Shown: piece by piece, positions 23,491-34,599 of the stretch
Layout: each line of letters opens with the position of its first letter
Numbering within the stretch: position 1 is the first letter of the stretch
NCBI GenBank assembly: GCA_025201375.1
Contig: JAIWZP010000040.1
Location: 212,874-276,873 of the forward strand
Origin: Gongronella butleri
Lineage: Eukaryota > Mucoromycota > Mucoromycetes > Mucorales > Cunninghamellaceae
Length of the DNA stretch: 64,000 bases
Direction of reading: 5' to 3'
Notes under the pieces: generated by a model
The model's database searches: none
Told to the model about the DNA's origin: nothing
The model's input: the letters and a program-made list of their open reading frames with translations, nothing else
Made by a program: the position numbers and the translations under genes

Positions 23491-26011
23491 CTAGTCGAGA
23501 ACGATGGAGAAGTTGGTGATTTGCGGAAGGTAGGCACACGAGCTCAATTCAAGCACATGCAGGTCATTGAAGAATTTCTTGCCATTGTAGCCACCAAAAG
23601 CCAGCAAGCGACTGTCATACAGCAAGACCGTGTGATACCCGCGGAACGAGGGTCCTTTTCCATACACCTTGCGCACCTCCCAAGCCATGGACACTGGAAA
23701 AAAAAAAGGAAAATAGAGAAAATCAGCCACTGAGATGGATACAAAAACGCGACCATCCACAAAGGCACGGTATGAACGCGTGTCGGAGTTCAAACGGCGC
23801 GCCAACATTTCGCCTTTTTTTGGGGTGGGACTTACTAAGGTTGAGAAGCAGCAGATCCGAGCAGTACTGCGATCCGTCGTGGCCAGAGTGGACAAAGAGG
23901 TAAGAGCCGATACACACAGCTGCATGCGAGAGTCTGGGCACGTGGGGCTCGATGTTGAAAGGGTGCCAGCGCTGGGTTTCGAGATCGAGGATGTGGATGT
24001 CGCCAAAGCACTCGTGGCCGTCGCTGCCGCCATAGATCAGCAACTTATTGCCGACGAGCGTGCCACTGTGATATCCACGCGGCTTGGGACGTGGCCCGGT
24101 CGTTTCCAGCACGCTCCAGGCCATGGTCCGCAAATTCAGTGCAAATGTGTCGCTCAGCGCACGAACACCGTCGCCACCGCCGTACACAATCATCGTCTCA
24201 TTCCAAACAACCGCCACGTGTGCACGTCGCGCGGATGGTCGCTGGCCACGCGTCTCGGGTTGGCGCCAGGTCATGGTCACTATAAAAAAAATAAAATAAT
24301 GAGGAATTGTGCCCAATTGTGCAATTTTTTGAACTTTTGGCCGCGTTTTTTTTTTTTTTTTTTTTTGGGCGGGAGAACTTACCCGTATCCAGGGCATAGA
24401 GATGATCCAGGTAGCTGGGCCCATCACCGCCGCCAAAGATGTAAATCGTGGTATCGTGCACAACGGCAGAATGGGCCCGGCAAGGTGGCGGCACATCGCC
24501 ATACACCTTTGGCTTTGTCCATGTAAAGGTATCTGTAGATGGAATTGGTACGAAATCAGCACATTTGGCCCTCTCATGGATGGCACTGGTTCGACTTTTT
24601 TTGGGGGGGTTTGCCTTTTTTTGCCTTTTTTTGCCCAATTTTTACCCAATTCCAGTGTATAGAGTGTTCCTAGGCAGCTTTTGCTGTCGATGCCGCCAAA
24701 GACGTACATAAGCTCGCCAATGATGACGCTGGTGTGCGCGCGTGTGGGCTTTGGCGAGCGGCCATAGACCGTGGGCATGGACCAATACATTGCGGGAGCT
24801 GGAGCCTGCTCCTCGTCTCCATTCATGATGGTCGCGGGTGGTGGAGGCACGACGGATGTTGCCGGTGGCGCGCTATTTGTCGTCTTGACACTCTGCCCAG
24901 ATATGCTGGATCGTTTGTCGGATTTCCGGTACATTGAGCTGAATTCCGTGAATGACGTTGTCGCCGACGCGGCAGATGACGATGACGGCGTTGGAGGAGG
25001 CGCAACTGTGCGCAACGGAGCCATCTGCGGTCGTGCTGCGTGCATAAAAGAGAGAGAGAGAAAGAAATAAAAGAAATTAGCAAAAGGCTCTACACATCCC
25101 CTTTTTTTTCAATTCTCTTTGTTACCAATGGCGTCCCCCCTACTTGTTTTTTTTTCTCACCACTGCTCTCTCCTTGTTTTCCCAGTGTCATTTGGCTTAC
25201 GTTGTGTGCTTGGATCGGTCGATCTTGCACGCGTCATGGAAGAAGTCGAGATGACAGACGCATTGCTGCTTGAAATTTGGAAAAGATCGCTTGTGCTGCG
25301 TGGGCCTAGGGTTTTGCGCTCCTGAAGTAGGCTGTCAAGCAAGTGTGGCTCCTTGGCACCATGATGCAACGGGTGATGTGGCATCGGATGGCTGTTATTG
25401 TACCCGGGAAGCGAGTAAGACTCTTGCATCGCCACACTCGACGGTGGTAATGCCCGCTTGTTGATGGACTCGCTATATAAAAAAGAGGCAAACGTGAGCC
25501 AAGAGCCATTGAGGGGTCAACCCGCGGATGCGCATTAAAAGAGTCCAGTCATCAAACACAAACACAAAAAAAAAGGAGCCGTTCACGGGGAGGGGGAGGA
25601 GATTGGGTGATGAAAAAGAGAAACGGGGAGAATGGGAGGTGTCGCTTTGGAACAAAGAGAAATTGGGCAAGTGGATAAAAAAAAATAAAAGGAGTAGAAC
25701 AAAGAAAAGCCAAATTCGGCAAGGTGCAAGTCTTACGTTTTGGAGGTGGATGACGACGACGGCGACAATTGCGGTCGAGGAAGATTAGGAATGGGTGTTG
25801 ATGGCAGCTTATTCATGGATGGATGATTTTGCTGGTGGTGATGATGGTGATTGCTCGACAATGACCGCTTCACTCGCGAAAACAGGCTGACGTTGCCTCC
25901 ACTGCCCGTGCCGCTGTTGCTGTTGCTATGGCTGTTGCTATTGCTCGACGTGCTCGTGAACGACACCGTGGACCCGTCGGCCACGCGCCGTCGTTGCCCT
26001 GTTTGCGTCAT
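23491..26011 (-). CDS. Kelch-repeat protein
   Basis: Six exons: 26011-25737, 25472-25201, 25035-24646, 24532-24383, 24279-23836 and 23693-23491, giving 577 residues with frames and splice sites consistent throughout. Residues 1-235 are disordered and Ser/Asn/His/Pro-rich. The C-terminal 320 residues hold about six Kelch blades. Each has the R-(A/G)-H hallmark (TRAHTSV, CRAHSAV, RRAHVAV, PRGYHSG, RLSHAAV, FRGYHTV), a double-glycine strand (YVFGG, YIFGG, IVYGG, LIYGG, FVHSG, LAFGG) and a downstream aromatic residue. This predicts a six-bladed beta-propeller for protein binding. Fungal long Kelch proteins include Tea1/Kel1 polarity factors and Ral2; no coiled coil follows here, so Tea1 itself is unlikely. 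Partner unknown. Confidence 0.88.
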
Positions 26012-26463
26012 ACAGGGAAAAAGAAAAAGAAAGAAAGAAAAAGAAAAAGAGAGAGAGGGAGAGAGAGAGAGAAAACGAGAAAAAGGAAACAAAAAGATAA
26101 AGAGAATCAAAAAAAAAAAAAAAAAAGGTGTACCTTATTTTTTTTCTCACTGGGAGATTGTCACACAGGCCCACCCTCCAAAGCTGTAAGGCTACACGGC
26201 TCCCCTTCCCCCATCTTTTTGTCACATCCTTGTTCCAGTTGCCCCCCTTTTTTCTGTTAAAAAGTTGCCCACTCCCTGTTTCCATTAAATACAAGGGGCT
26301 TTTTGAGGGTGCTTGTTTTCATTTCGCAGCGTCTCCCTAGTGACGCGCCCCTCTCGCCTTGACTTTTTTTTTGTTTCTCTCCGTGTTTTTTTTTTTTGCT
26401 TGGCCCGTCACGCCAGTTTGGCATATGTTTCTTTGGAGAAATAAACTTTAATGAAAAAACGAG

Positions 26464-27017
26464 TCAAAAGGTCTGTTGAAAAGATGAATTTCTATCAAGG
26501 TTTGCTCGAAGAGCCTCGATATGGCGGGGCGTCACACCACAGCACCCACCAATCATGAAGTTTGTACCACCTTTCTCCACACACCGGATCAGGCTAGAAG
26601 CAAATTGATCCACGGGCAACTTGGTGTTTGGGATCCAATCACGCGCTTGCGCGTCCCACACAGCGCCGCCATCGGGGTAGATCACGGCCGCCTTGCCATG
26701 TTCCCGCGTCCACCCAAGCAAAATCTGCGACAATGACGGGATATGTGTCATTTTCGTGCAATTCACGCCCAACGCTTCGAATGCAGGCCCACGCAACGCG
26801 TCCAAACTTTTCCCCAGCGGCGTCCCGTCCGAGATTTTGTCATCCGACTGGCACGAAAAGGAGACACACACAGGAGGCAATGCCGATGGCCAGCTCTCAA
26901 TCACCTGCGCAATCGCCTGGGCCTCCATCCCAGATGGAACCGTCTCAAACAGGATCAAATCCACACCGGGCTCTATGCGAAAAAAAAAAAATTAGAGTCG
27001 TTTGGCGCCCCTTTTTT

Positions 27018-27054
<37 letters not shown>

Positions 27055-27655
27055 TTTTAACAGGATTTGCAATCTTTCTCGATGAAATTGCGCAACATCC
27101 TCTAATGTTGCATCGCCATAGTCGCCCGTGTACTCCTGGCCACCTGCCAAATGCGCGCCATAGCAACCAATGGACAGTGCCACTAGGCGTGGGCGCGTAT
27201 CGTCCGTGTGCTTTTGTTTGTACGCATCGCGTGCAGCCACGGCGAGACGCACGCTCTGCTGCATCGCGTCAATGGCCTGCGCCTCGCTGTAACCCGCTTT
27301 GATGAATCCAGGGAGACTCGCTTGGTAGCTGCACGTCGTCGCCACATTGGATCCCGCCTCGTAAAAGGCAAGATGCACGGCCTAATCGCAACAAATGAGC
27401 AACGCATGGCTTCCATGCCCCATCTAGATATTACCTTGATCGCCTCGGGGTCCTCCACAAGGCACTTGGCCGACCACAGAGTACCTGCGCAGACGTAAAA
27501 TAAAAAAAAAAGAGCCTTGAGCAACGACCAAAAATTCTTTTTGCTGTTTTTCTCTTTTTTTTTTTTTTTTTACCCGTCAGGTCCTTTTTAAACTGTTGTT
27601 CCAGCTCGGTGGCAAAGCCGCCATCAAGTAGCAAGGGATAAGGTAGACGTGGCAT
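26464..27655 (-). CDS. Homocysteine S-methyltransferase
   Basis: Four exons: 27655-27574, 27484-27435, 27381-27054 and 26972-26464, giving 322 residues, normal for the Mht1/Sam4/YagD family. The enzyme transfers a methyl group from S-methylmethionine or S-adenosylmethionine to homocysteine, forming methionine. Visible hallmarks are the N-terminal LLDGGFATEL strand, LWSAKCL, HLAFYEAGSNV, TCSYQAS, the catalytic FETVPS segment, and the three zinc cysteines: C225 (GVNC) and C297-C298 (GGCCG). Intron 3 begins GTAAAAAA with a long A-run (reverse of T32 at 27019-27050). The protein is intact and is expected to be cytosolic. Orthology to Mht1 versus Sam4 cannot be decided by eye. Confidence 0.94.
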
Positions 27656-27772
27656 GGCCAAAAGAATACAAAAATAAGAAAAAGAAGAGGTAAAAAGTGA
27701 TATAATTTTCGCGCCCCATTATTTAATGGCCATTGCCCTTTTGCCTCTTTTGGATGACGCTTACACACTTTT

Positions 27773-28620
27773 TTGCATGACCGCCACTTCCTCACGGACA
27801 CACGCACGTCACAAAGTGCGCTTTGTACGCCCTCTTTCTTACGCACTTCTTACTCGTTCTTGCCCTTGTTTCACTTTTTCTCTTCTTGCGCACGTTTGGC
27901 GATTTGTGGACTGTGTGTTCGACAAGTGCTCGAGGCCGTGCGAAGCGAGCCGTCGAGCCAAGCATCCTCAGCCAGGAAAAGCAAGGACCGAGCTCATCAA
28001 GATCGCTTGCGCATTGGACGAAAATGCGATATCATCATTCGCTCTGTTGATTGCAGCCACTCCACGCCCAACGAGTACGGTGTCGGTGAAACGAGATCGA
28101 TAATCGACTTGAATTGTAGCAAGATGCCCAAGGAAGGTGGCATCAAGCTGCCAAAGGTCATGCGCGACATGTCTAATTCCTTGGAATCCAAAATTGACGT
28201 CGCCAAGCTTACCGACCTCCAAATCGTGGGCTATTTGCATTTTGGTAAATCGAAACACGCTGCTTTTTTTTTTATACACTAAACCCATTATTCATGGCTG
28301 CAGGTCTGTCTTGCTCTTTGTCTCCAAACTACAAGCGCTTTTACCGCGTTTGCCCGCTGATTCATTTGAGGTTGCTCATGGATTCGCCGACATCCTCATA
28401 TGTGACGCGTTTGACGAGATTCCCTGCCTCCAGCCATGATGGATCGTCGCAAGTGCTGGAAATCTCCAAGAATCTGAGTGGATTTGGCGCGTCCTTTCTT
28501 CCTGCGCTCGTGATGGCCTGGAGGGCCAAGGAACTCGTTAAGACCATGGTGGAACTGGTGAAGCATCGCACGGCGCACGATCTCCAAGACTCTTCTTGGC
28601 TCGAGGAAGCATTGGAGTAG
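27773..28620 (+). CDS. Fragment or decayed member of an unrecognised gene family
   Basis: Two exons (up to 28244, and 28304-28620) join in frame across a GTAAAT...CTGCAG intron and end at TAG. The true start is unclear: the frame is open back to an ATG at 27773, but the first 60 codons look non-coding. The coding-like part runs from about 27990. It contains LRIGRKCDIIIRS, then EYGVGE, then a basic IKLPKVMRDM, a hydrophobic LQIVGYLHFG strand, YVTRLTRFP and a terminal helix LVMAWRAKELVKTMVELV. The G-x-x-x-D ... E-x-(x) arrangement faintly recalls restriction-endonuclease-like folds, but this is a guess. A 49-bp sequence inside exon 2 (28321-28369) is also present at 34012 and 34339, so the gene may be disrupted by, or derived from, a repeated unit. 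Confidence 0.35.
28321..28369 (+). repeat. Dispersed 49-bp element, copy 1 (inside an exon)
   Basis: It runs TCTCCAAACTACAAGCGCTT... through ...TGATTCATTTGAG and differs from copy 2 (34012-34060) by only a few bases. The hexamer TTGCTC occurs just before it (28311-28316) and just after it (28372-28377), which could be a target duplication. Confidence 0.8.
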
Positions 28621-29023
28621 AAGAAGCACTTGACCATGCCATCTTGCTTGGCCTCCGCGGATATCATATCCCCCAAAAAACCGCGTTCCAATGAATGATG
28701 CGTCTGTAAAAATAAAAAAAAATAAAATAAAAAAATCCGAATAATGACTATCATGTGGGCACATTGCCCCAATGAATGAATAAAGAAAGACAATTACCAT
28801 CCTGGAGAGGACGTCTATCGCGTGGGTTGACTTGCTTTCGGTTGGTTCTTGTTAGAGTTCTTGTTAGAGTTGGCGATCCACCCGTAGCACGACACATTCG
28901 CTCTCTCTCACTTTTTTTTTAGCATTCCAAATTGCGCAAACAAATGCGCATTCATTTCAATGGATTGTTATTAGGCGGGAGCGTCATGTTCCATCTGATT
29001 CGCACACGTTCAAAAAGAAAAGG

Positions 29024-29031
29024 TATATAAG
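29024..29031 (+). promoter_or_regulatory. TATA box upstream of the peroxiredoxin relic
   Basis: TATATAAG lies about 100 bp upstream of the relic's first recognisable codon. It suggests a once-functional promoter. Confidence 0.45.
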
Positions 29032-29126
29032 ACGCGCTCTCAATCGTTTCACTATGGATCTAGGTCAAGCAATTTATTGTCCCCGCCGACGGCACTTTGT
29101 CCTTTTTTCCCCCGCCCCCTCTCACC

Positions 29127-29574
29127 AATGCCGGGTTTGTTCAAGGACAAGGCCAAGGCTATCTTGATTACGGTGCCTGGCAAGAAAAAGTGCTCAATGG
29201 CAACGGATGGACGCGTTTTAACGCGTTCAAATGCTGATTTTTCTTTTTCTTTTTTTTTTTTTTCTAGGCATGTTCACGCCCGGTTGTTCCAACACTTGCG
29301 TGTGCATCTGTGCATGACGCGTTTGTGATGACGGCGTGGGACAAGGCGTTGTATAATGATGAAGTGACCTTTGCTGACCGACCCCAAGGGCGAATATGGC
29401 CAAGGCGCTCGACCTCGATTTTGACGCGTCAGGCGCGCTCGCCAACGACCGCTTCAAGCGCGCCGCAATGATCATCGAGCAGCACGGGATCGTCACACAG
29501 GCGTTTGAGGAGCCCAACAAGACCGGCCTTAGCGCCAGCCTCGTCGAGAAGCATCTGCTTTTTTTGGTGTGATC
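29127..29574 (+). pseudogene. Decayed peroxiredoxin (Prx5/Ahp1 type)
   Basis: Pieces of a Prx5/Ahp1-type thiol peroxidase appear in order but in different frames. A LFKDKAKAILITVPG strand (29130-29180) is followed by an intron with a GC-type donor, then MFTPGCSNTC, which keeps the peroxidatic T-P-x-C motif (from 29268). Next come DAFVMTAWDKAL in another frame (29312-29350), a DPKGEYGQ block, and after a second frame change LDLDFDASGALANDRFKRAAMIIEQHG to a stop at 29574. The N-terminus and the segment between the active site and DAFVMTAW (about 35 residues) are missing, and at least two frameshifts are present. The retained intron position implies decay of a duplicated gene, not a retrocopy. 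No intact paralogue lies in this window. Confidence 0.8.
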
Positions 29575-29736
29575 AATTTGCATTTTGGGATATCATTATT
29601 ATTTATTATTTTTACTGTATTAAACTGAGGACGCGATTGTCTCGCGTCATGGTTTCATGCAAAGGATGGATGGGGGATGGGTGGGAAAGGGTATGAGGGA
29701 ATTGGGCGCGCGCAATGTGACAGGAAAAAATGGATT

Positions 29737-30094
29737 TTCTGTGCATGCTTTGCATCCCAATAAAAAAAATTTTTTTTTGACTTACAGTTTGGGATTTGCC
29801 ATCTTTTTTCTCGGGCGGCTTGCTTGGTATCTAGGAGATTGTCAAAGTCGTCTTCGTCGTCTGCGGCATGTTCACTTCTTTGGATCACTATAGGGCAATT
29901 GTATGAGTAATCCAGTCGCGCGTCATTGTGTAGCGCCGCGAGATGGCATGCAAACGAGCCATTGAGGCATTGGCATAAAGAGATCAGACAAAAAGGGCAC
30001 GCTGTGTTTTTCTCGACATATAATATGTTCCGCCTGGGGCGACAGCAGTCATCACTTCAATGCCAAATGCCAAAAAGACGCGTCTGCGAGCCAT
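29737..30094 (-). CDS. Possible small single-span membrane protein (65 residues, spliced)
   Basis: Model: exon 1 30094-30001, exon 2 29887-29786, exon 3 29738-29737 (completing the TAA stop). The ATG directly follows a 5'-UTR intron acceptor (TGCACAG), with a matching GTAAGTG donor at about 30136. A minus-strand TATAAAAG at 30270-30277 lies about 135 bp upstream of that donor. The predicted protein has a basic start (MARRR), one hydrophobic span (about residues 5-26) and an acidic tail (ADDEDDFDNLLD), then a basic end. The exon 1 donor (GTGCCC) is weak. No family is recognised; small mitochondrial or ER assembly factors look similar in layout. The evidence is the coherence of promoter, splice sites and frame, not homology. 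Confidence 0.4.
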
Positions 30095-30269
30095 CTGTGC
30101 AGCAAAAACAAGCCATGGAAATGAAACACTTACCAAAAGGAGAGATCCAGAAAAACCAGGTGGGCCAGCAAGTATCACGCACAAAGCAGCAATTGCATTC
30201 ACAGAGGGAAAAAAAAAAAAAAAAAAAAGGTAAAGAAAAGCCTATAAAAAAATGCTTCGTGTGGCGGTC

Positions 30270-30277
30270 TTTTATAG
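30270..30277 (-). promoter_or_regulatory. TATA box, minus strand
   Basis: TATAAAAG in a GC-containing context (GGGGC...ACCGCC on the minus strand), upstream of the spliced small-protein candidate. Confidence 0.5.
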
Positions 30278-30471
30278 CCCCAGCTGAAAAATTTTTTTCA
30301 GCGCAAGCCGCTGGCAGCAAGTCTCATCTGTGACCCTTTCCTTTTTGGTGATTGACCGACATGGCGGGATTGTGAGACGCGCGTCAGAAAAAAAAAAAAA
30401 AAGAAAAAGAAAAAGCAAGAGAGAGAAGGACTTTAATGTATCAACAAAGGGGGTAAAAAGAAGAATTTGTT

Positions 30472-31467
30472 CTATCCAATGGTAAAAGAAGCAATGCTGA
30501 AGAGACCAGACGGGTCGCCAGTGGGCGGTGATCCGCGCCACATGCGCACGCGGCCAGAGACGTTGGTGAAACCAAGGGATTCGCAGAGGGCAATGGCCAT
30601 TGGATTGTGCGCCGTGGTGTTGACGTTGAACACGGGCAAATGATCGGCAGGCAGGCGCCATCCTGGGGTCTTTGCCTGTGTGAGGAGCCATTGGCCCAGC
30701 TGGAGCAGCAGGCGACGGATGATTTGCGAATTGGTGCCGTACAGAGCCACGACAAAGCCCCGAACCGCCGGCCTTACAGTGGCAAAGTGCGTGATTTTGC
30801 CCTTTTCGGCGTCGCGCGCGACAAACCCGGCGCGACCCATATTGGCACTGTCCTTTGTCGTGTGCAGTTGGATCCATTGCTGCCACATGGTTTGTCGCTC
30901 CATCCCGCTAAACGCAAAATCGAGCGCAATCATGTCATCCACGTGCGATGCTGCCATGGGCTGGATGTCGATGCCCGCAATGGCTTCGGCGCCTCGCGAT
31001 GTCGCAAAATACGCACTCAATGGCTCCACCACGGTCTTTTGAATGTCGCCACGATACGTCAGACCCACCTGGCTCGCTGTAAACCCAGAACGCACATAGC
31101 TATCGGTCATGGCATACATTGCATCCAAACCGAGATACTTGCAGTCCTTGGTATATTCCAATGCCGCCTTGAAGAGGGCCGCACCATAGCCCTTGCCACG
31201 ATGCTCCTCAGGGACAATGTAACACCCCAGATATGCCAAATCCGCTGTGTGCTTGCATGCAAAGATCATCGCCACCACGACTTCCTTGTCTTGCTCGTCG
31301 CGCACCGTGCCAAGCAGCAAACCTTGTGGATCAACGTGAAAATACACTTGCTTCACCTCTTCATAATCCACACTGTGGTTCCACCCCTCGAGCACAGGGT
31401 AGTCGCGAAAATAAGGCCCCGCTTCTTCAGCGTCCTTGCATGGCCGGATCGTAAATGTAGAGTGCAT
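30472..31467 (-). CDS. GNAT-family N-acetyltransferase
   Basis: A single exon of 331 residues. The N-terminal half (about 5-150) is a GNAT fold: motif A has the acetyl-CoA pyrophosphate loop RGKGYGAAL (residues about 92-100) preceded by LGCYIVPEEH, and motif B has LDAMYAMTDSYVRSGF. The C-terminal half (about 165-325) looks like a second GNAT-like or acetyltransferase-18-type domain, with FNVNTTAHNPMAIALCESLGF near the end. Two-domain GNATs of this kind occur in fungi and bacteria, and the substrate is unknown. A minus-strand CATATAAAG at 31553-31561, about 90 bp upstream, is a likely TATA box. It is one of the few intronless genes here; horizontal acquisition is possible but not shown. Confidence 0.88.
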   Translation of the reverse strand: MHSTFTIRPCKDAEEAGPYFRDYPVLEGWNHSVDYEEVKQVYFHVDPQGLLLGTVRDEQDKEVVVAMIFACKHTADLAYLGCYIVPEEHRGKGYGAALFKAALEYTKDCKYLGLDAMYAMTDSYVRSGFTASQVGLTYRGDIQKTVVEPLSAYFATSRGAEAIAGIDIQPMAASHVDDMIALDFAFSGMERQTMWQQWIQLHTTKDSANMGRAGFVARDAEKGKITHFATVRPAVRGFVVALYGTNSQIIRRLLLQLGQWLLTQAKTPGWRLPADHLPVFNVNTTAHNPMAIALCESLGFTNVSGRVRMWRGSPPTGDPSGLFSIASFTIG

Positions 31468-31552
31468 CGGATTGAAATTCTATTTTGAGGAGGGCGAAAA
31501 GATAAGGAAAGACAAAAAAAAAAAAAAAAAAGATCGCATTGATCTGTGTGCT

Positions 31553-31561
31553 CTTTATATG
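31553..31561 (-). promoter_or_regulatory. TATA box of the GNAT gene
   Basis: CATATAAAG on the minus strand, about 90 bp before the start codon at 31467. Confidence 0.5.
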
Positions 31562-31749
31562 GTGCGCTGCCAAAATAAAAAAAAACAAGGTTCAATCATA
31601 GCTCGTTTGGACCCAATCATCAAGATTTGTCTGATGTTTTGACGCAACATGAGTCCGCGCACAATTGCAAAAAAGACAAAAAAAAAAAAAACACATTATA
31701 GCTGTATATGAGAGAGGGGTGGGGGCATTGCAGCGCCACAAACCTTTTT

Positions 31750-33245
31750 TCATGGCTGTTTTTTATTTTTCAGCGACTTGACAAGCCAGTCCATGTAGAT
31801 TGCGTAACCCGACGCGACGGCCTGTCCAATACAGGCTAGGAACGCGTCCAAAAAAAAGTTGTTTGCGGGGGCAACACCTACCAAAAGCGAAACATGTTTA
31901 GTGTTTTGGCCATCACGTGCCGTTTTTCATCATCTCCCTGGATTTGTAAGCATCGCCTTCTTACCTCGCGTCGTGCATCGCAGCAACTCGGATATAAAGT
32001 CCACCATGATCATGTAGTTGCCGGCGCGCAAACCTGCACAATCGCGCAATGTGTCAGTAAAATGAGCCTCTTGTTGTTTCTGCGCCGTGGACTTACCAGT
32101 GATGAGCGATTTGGCACATTGTTCCGGCGTCTGTGGCTCGTTGGTTCCTTCGATTTCTTTGGTCACGTCAGGCTTGGTCAAATTCTATTCAGGAACAGGG
32201 AAAAAGAAAAAAATTTAAGTCTTTTCCCTCTTTTTTTTTTCGCCATTGACAATGGTAACGTGATCCGCGTGATGTTTACCTCCTGCTCGAAGCCGGGGGA
32301 AAGAATGCCGCCGGGGTAAAAAATGTGCACATTAATGTCATACTGCTTGAGCTCGTTGCGCAGCGTGTCAGCCAGACCGCGGACGGCAAATTTCGTCGGC
32401 GAGTACGAGCCATAGCCTGCAAAGCTGAGCAGGCCCAGCATCGACGACACAAAGACAATCTTGCCATGACGCACACCAGCCTCCTTCATACGCAGCGCGG
32501 CTTGCTAAAAGATGAAAAAAAAAAAAAGGCAAATGTCACAAAATCCGCTCATCATGCCACGACCCGCTGCCTCTGGCTTACATGCGCAACATAGGTTTGG
32601 CCAAGGAAGTTGAGCTTCACAGACCAATCAAATTCGTCCATCTCGTAATCCAGGAAAAACTTGGGAGTCGAGGCACCTGAGGAGTAAAAAAAAAAAATAA
32701 ATAAAAGACGGCTGAGCACGCGCAAAGAAAGACGCGTTTGTTCGACGCGTCTTGTGCAGTCAATTGCTTACCAGCGCACGAGAACACGTATTCAGGATCG
32801 CGGCCAATCTTGACCTTGGCCTCGTCAAATGCGCGCACAACATCCTCTTTGTTTGTCACGTCCGCGCTGACGGCAATCACCTTTTGATCTTGCGACGAAC
32901 AGAAGCTCTGGAAGAACGGGTCAGCAATTAGTCTCGTTTGTTCTTGCAACGCCCGCTCTATGCGTTTTTTTCGCACGGCACTCGCCGTTTTACCTTGATT
33001 TCCTCGACAGCCTTGTCGAGCTCGGCCTTGCGGCGCGCAACAATCGTGATATCGGCCCCTGCTTTGGCAAGCTCCATGGCCAACGCTTTGCCCAGCCCTG
33101 TGCTTCCGCCCGTGATGAAGCAGTGCTTGCCGGCCGGCTGGTAAGGCGCACGCGTCATATGATTGTATAGGCGCTCCAAGCAGATCGCTGCCACCGTCGC
33201 CGCACCAAGAGCAACAAGCACGGCACCCCAGGAAGGAAGACTCAT
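31750..33245 (-). CDS. TSC10: 3-ketodihydrosphingosine reductase (TSC10/KDSR)
   Basis: Seven exons: 33245-32994, 32907-32772, 32676-32582, 32504-32280, 32184-32097, 32033-31965 and 31877-31750, giving 330 residues, typical for the family. The enzyme reduces 3-ketosphinganine to dihydrosphingosine with NADPH, step two of sphingolipid synthesis, at the ER. Residues 7-23 are an N-terminal membrane segment. TGGSTGLG (45-52) is the Rossmann dinucleotide motif and ARRKAEL the cofactor-specifying strand end. Y195-S-P-T-K199 is the catalytic YxxxK, with Ser182 before it. The FYPGGILSPGF segment and LLRCTTRG are characteristic of KDSR. The C-terminus has a second hydrophobic segment (FFLDAFLACIGQAVASGYAI) and ends in KNKKQP, an ER-retrieval-like dilysine arrangement. 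All introns are GT-AG. Confidence 0.95.
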
Positions 33246-34011
33246 CGCGTATTGATCAAAATGGAACAAAGAAAAAAGCTGGAGAAGAAAAAAAAAAAGG
33301 GGGTAATCCAATTTTGAAGCCAAGCTTGCTTATTTTAGACTTGGATCGGCGGCCTAGATGGCAGACCCCGCTTTGGTAACACGAGCTTGGCCAGCTAGTT
33401 GCGCCTATTTCTGCAACGCGTAAAAATTTGTGTCAAGCTACTTTTTGCATGGTGATAAGTGCGCGACTATTTTCAAATGCGCAATCCTGCTGGAAATTCT
33501 GACACTGGGGCATGTTTCCAAGACAGATTCTGAGCTTGTCCATGAGCATTGATGCTGGGGCATTCAGAACATGGCAAAATAGTATGAAATTTTATTCCTC
33601 TTGGCAAAAGACTGCGGCTTTTGGCCCTTTACCCTTTTTCGCACGTACCTACAGTAGCATATGGCGTGTCGCAAGAACACGCTAACCAAATGCCATAACG
33701 AATAATTGCCTTGTTGTCCGACGTCAGTTTCTGTCTACTGACATTGAAACATGGACAGATCGAACGCTTAATTTGGGTACAAAAATCCAAAACGGATGAA
33801 ATTTGTGCATTTGTGCATTTTCTCGATGTCGACCAGTTTCTTTTTCTTTTTTTTTTCTTTTTTTTTTTTTACGCTTGCGGAAGCCCACATTTGTGAATAA
33901 ATGGACATGCAGTCAGAGTCGAGCCAGCATCATGTCTGCCGAACCAAGATCTAAAAAGCGAGTTTTCAGAGTCATTGCACACCAAGTCGCCGAGATCTCA
34001 TCAATGCGATA

Positions 34012-34060
34012 TCTCCAAACCACAAGCGCTTTTACCGCGTTTGCCCACTGATTCATTTGA
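34012..34060 (+). repeat. Dispersed 49-bp element, copy 2
   Basis: Nearly identical to 28321-28369, preceded here by CTCATCAATGCGATA. Confidence 0.8.
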
Positions 34061-34338
34061 CGTGAGTCGCGCATCGACACGTCGGGTCATTGTTGCTTAC
34101 GCTACCAGAATGGACAAACCCCTACCCCCATTTTGCTGGGCGCATCCTCCGGATCTTGTTCATCAGATCATGCATGTGATCTAGAGCAAGCTGAACACAA
34201 AATTCCAACGATGCCAATTTTTTTCAGAGATCGGATCACTCATTCAGTCCTGAGGAAATGCATTTTGTATAAATTCAAGGCCAATACGAGTTACGACACC
34301 TGAAGGTTAACTTGCCAAGAACTCGTCGTCGATGCGAT

Positions 34339-34388
34339 GTCTCCAAACCACAAGCGCTTTGTACCGTGTTTGCTCGCTGATTCATTTT
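34339..34388 (+). repeat. Dispersed 49-bp element, copy 3
   Basis: Same core with several substitutions and a one-base insertion. It is preceded by CTCGTCGTCGATGCGATG, matching the flank of copy 2, so copies 2 and 3 belong to one larger duplication. Confidence 0.75.
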
Positions 34389-34599
34389 AACTGGATCAGA
34401 TCACTCATCAGTCGTCCTGAAAAAATGCATTACTGTATGCATAAATTCAGGGCCAAAAGCCCAAAACAAGCAAGGTCAAATTCGCCTATCATAATACTGT
34501 ATTGTCGAAACAACGGACAAAATGAAGCGAACCACATTTTTAACAAAAATTAAATTTTTACTGTAGCATTTGGTTTTTTATTACAGTATTCATTTTCGA

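Noticed and set aside
26628..27302. 224-codon plus-strand frame
   Set aside because: Antisense to the homocysteine methyltransferase exons and reads through a T-run.
30607..31488. 293-codon plus-strand open frame
   Set aside because: It is antisense to the GNAT gene and a shadow of its codon bias, with no domain.
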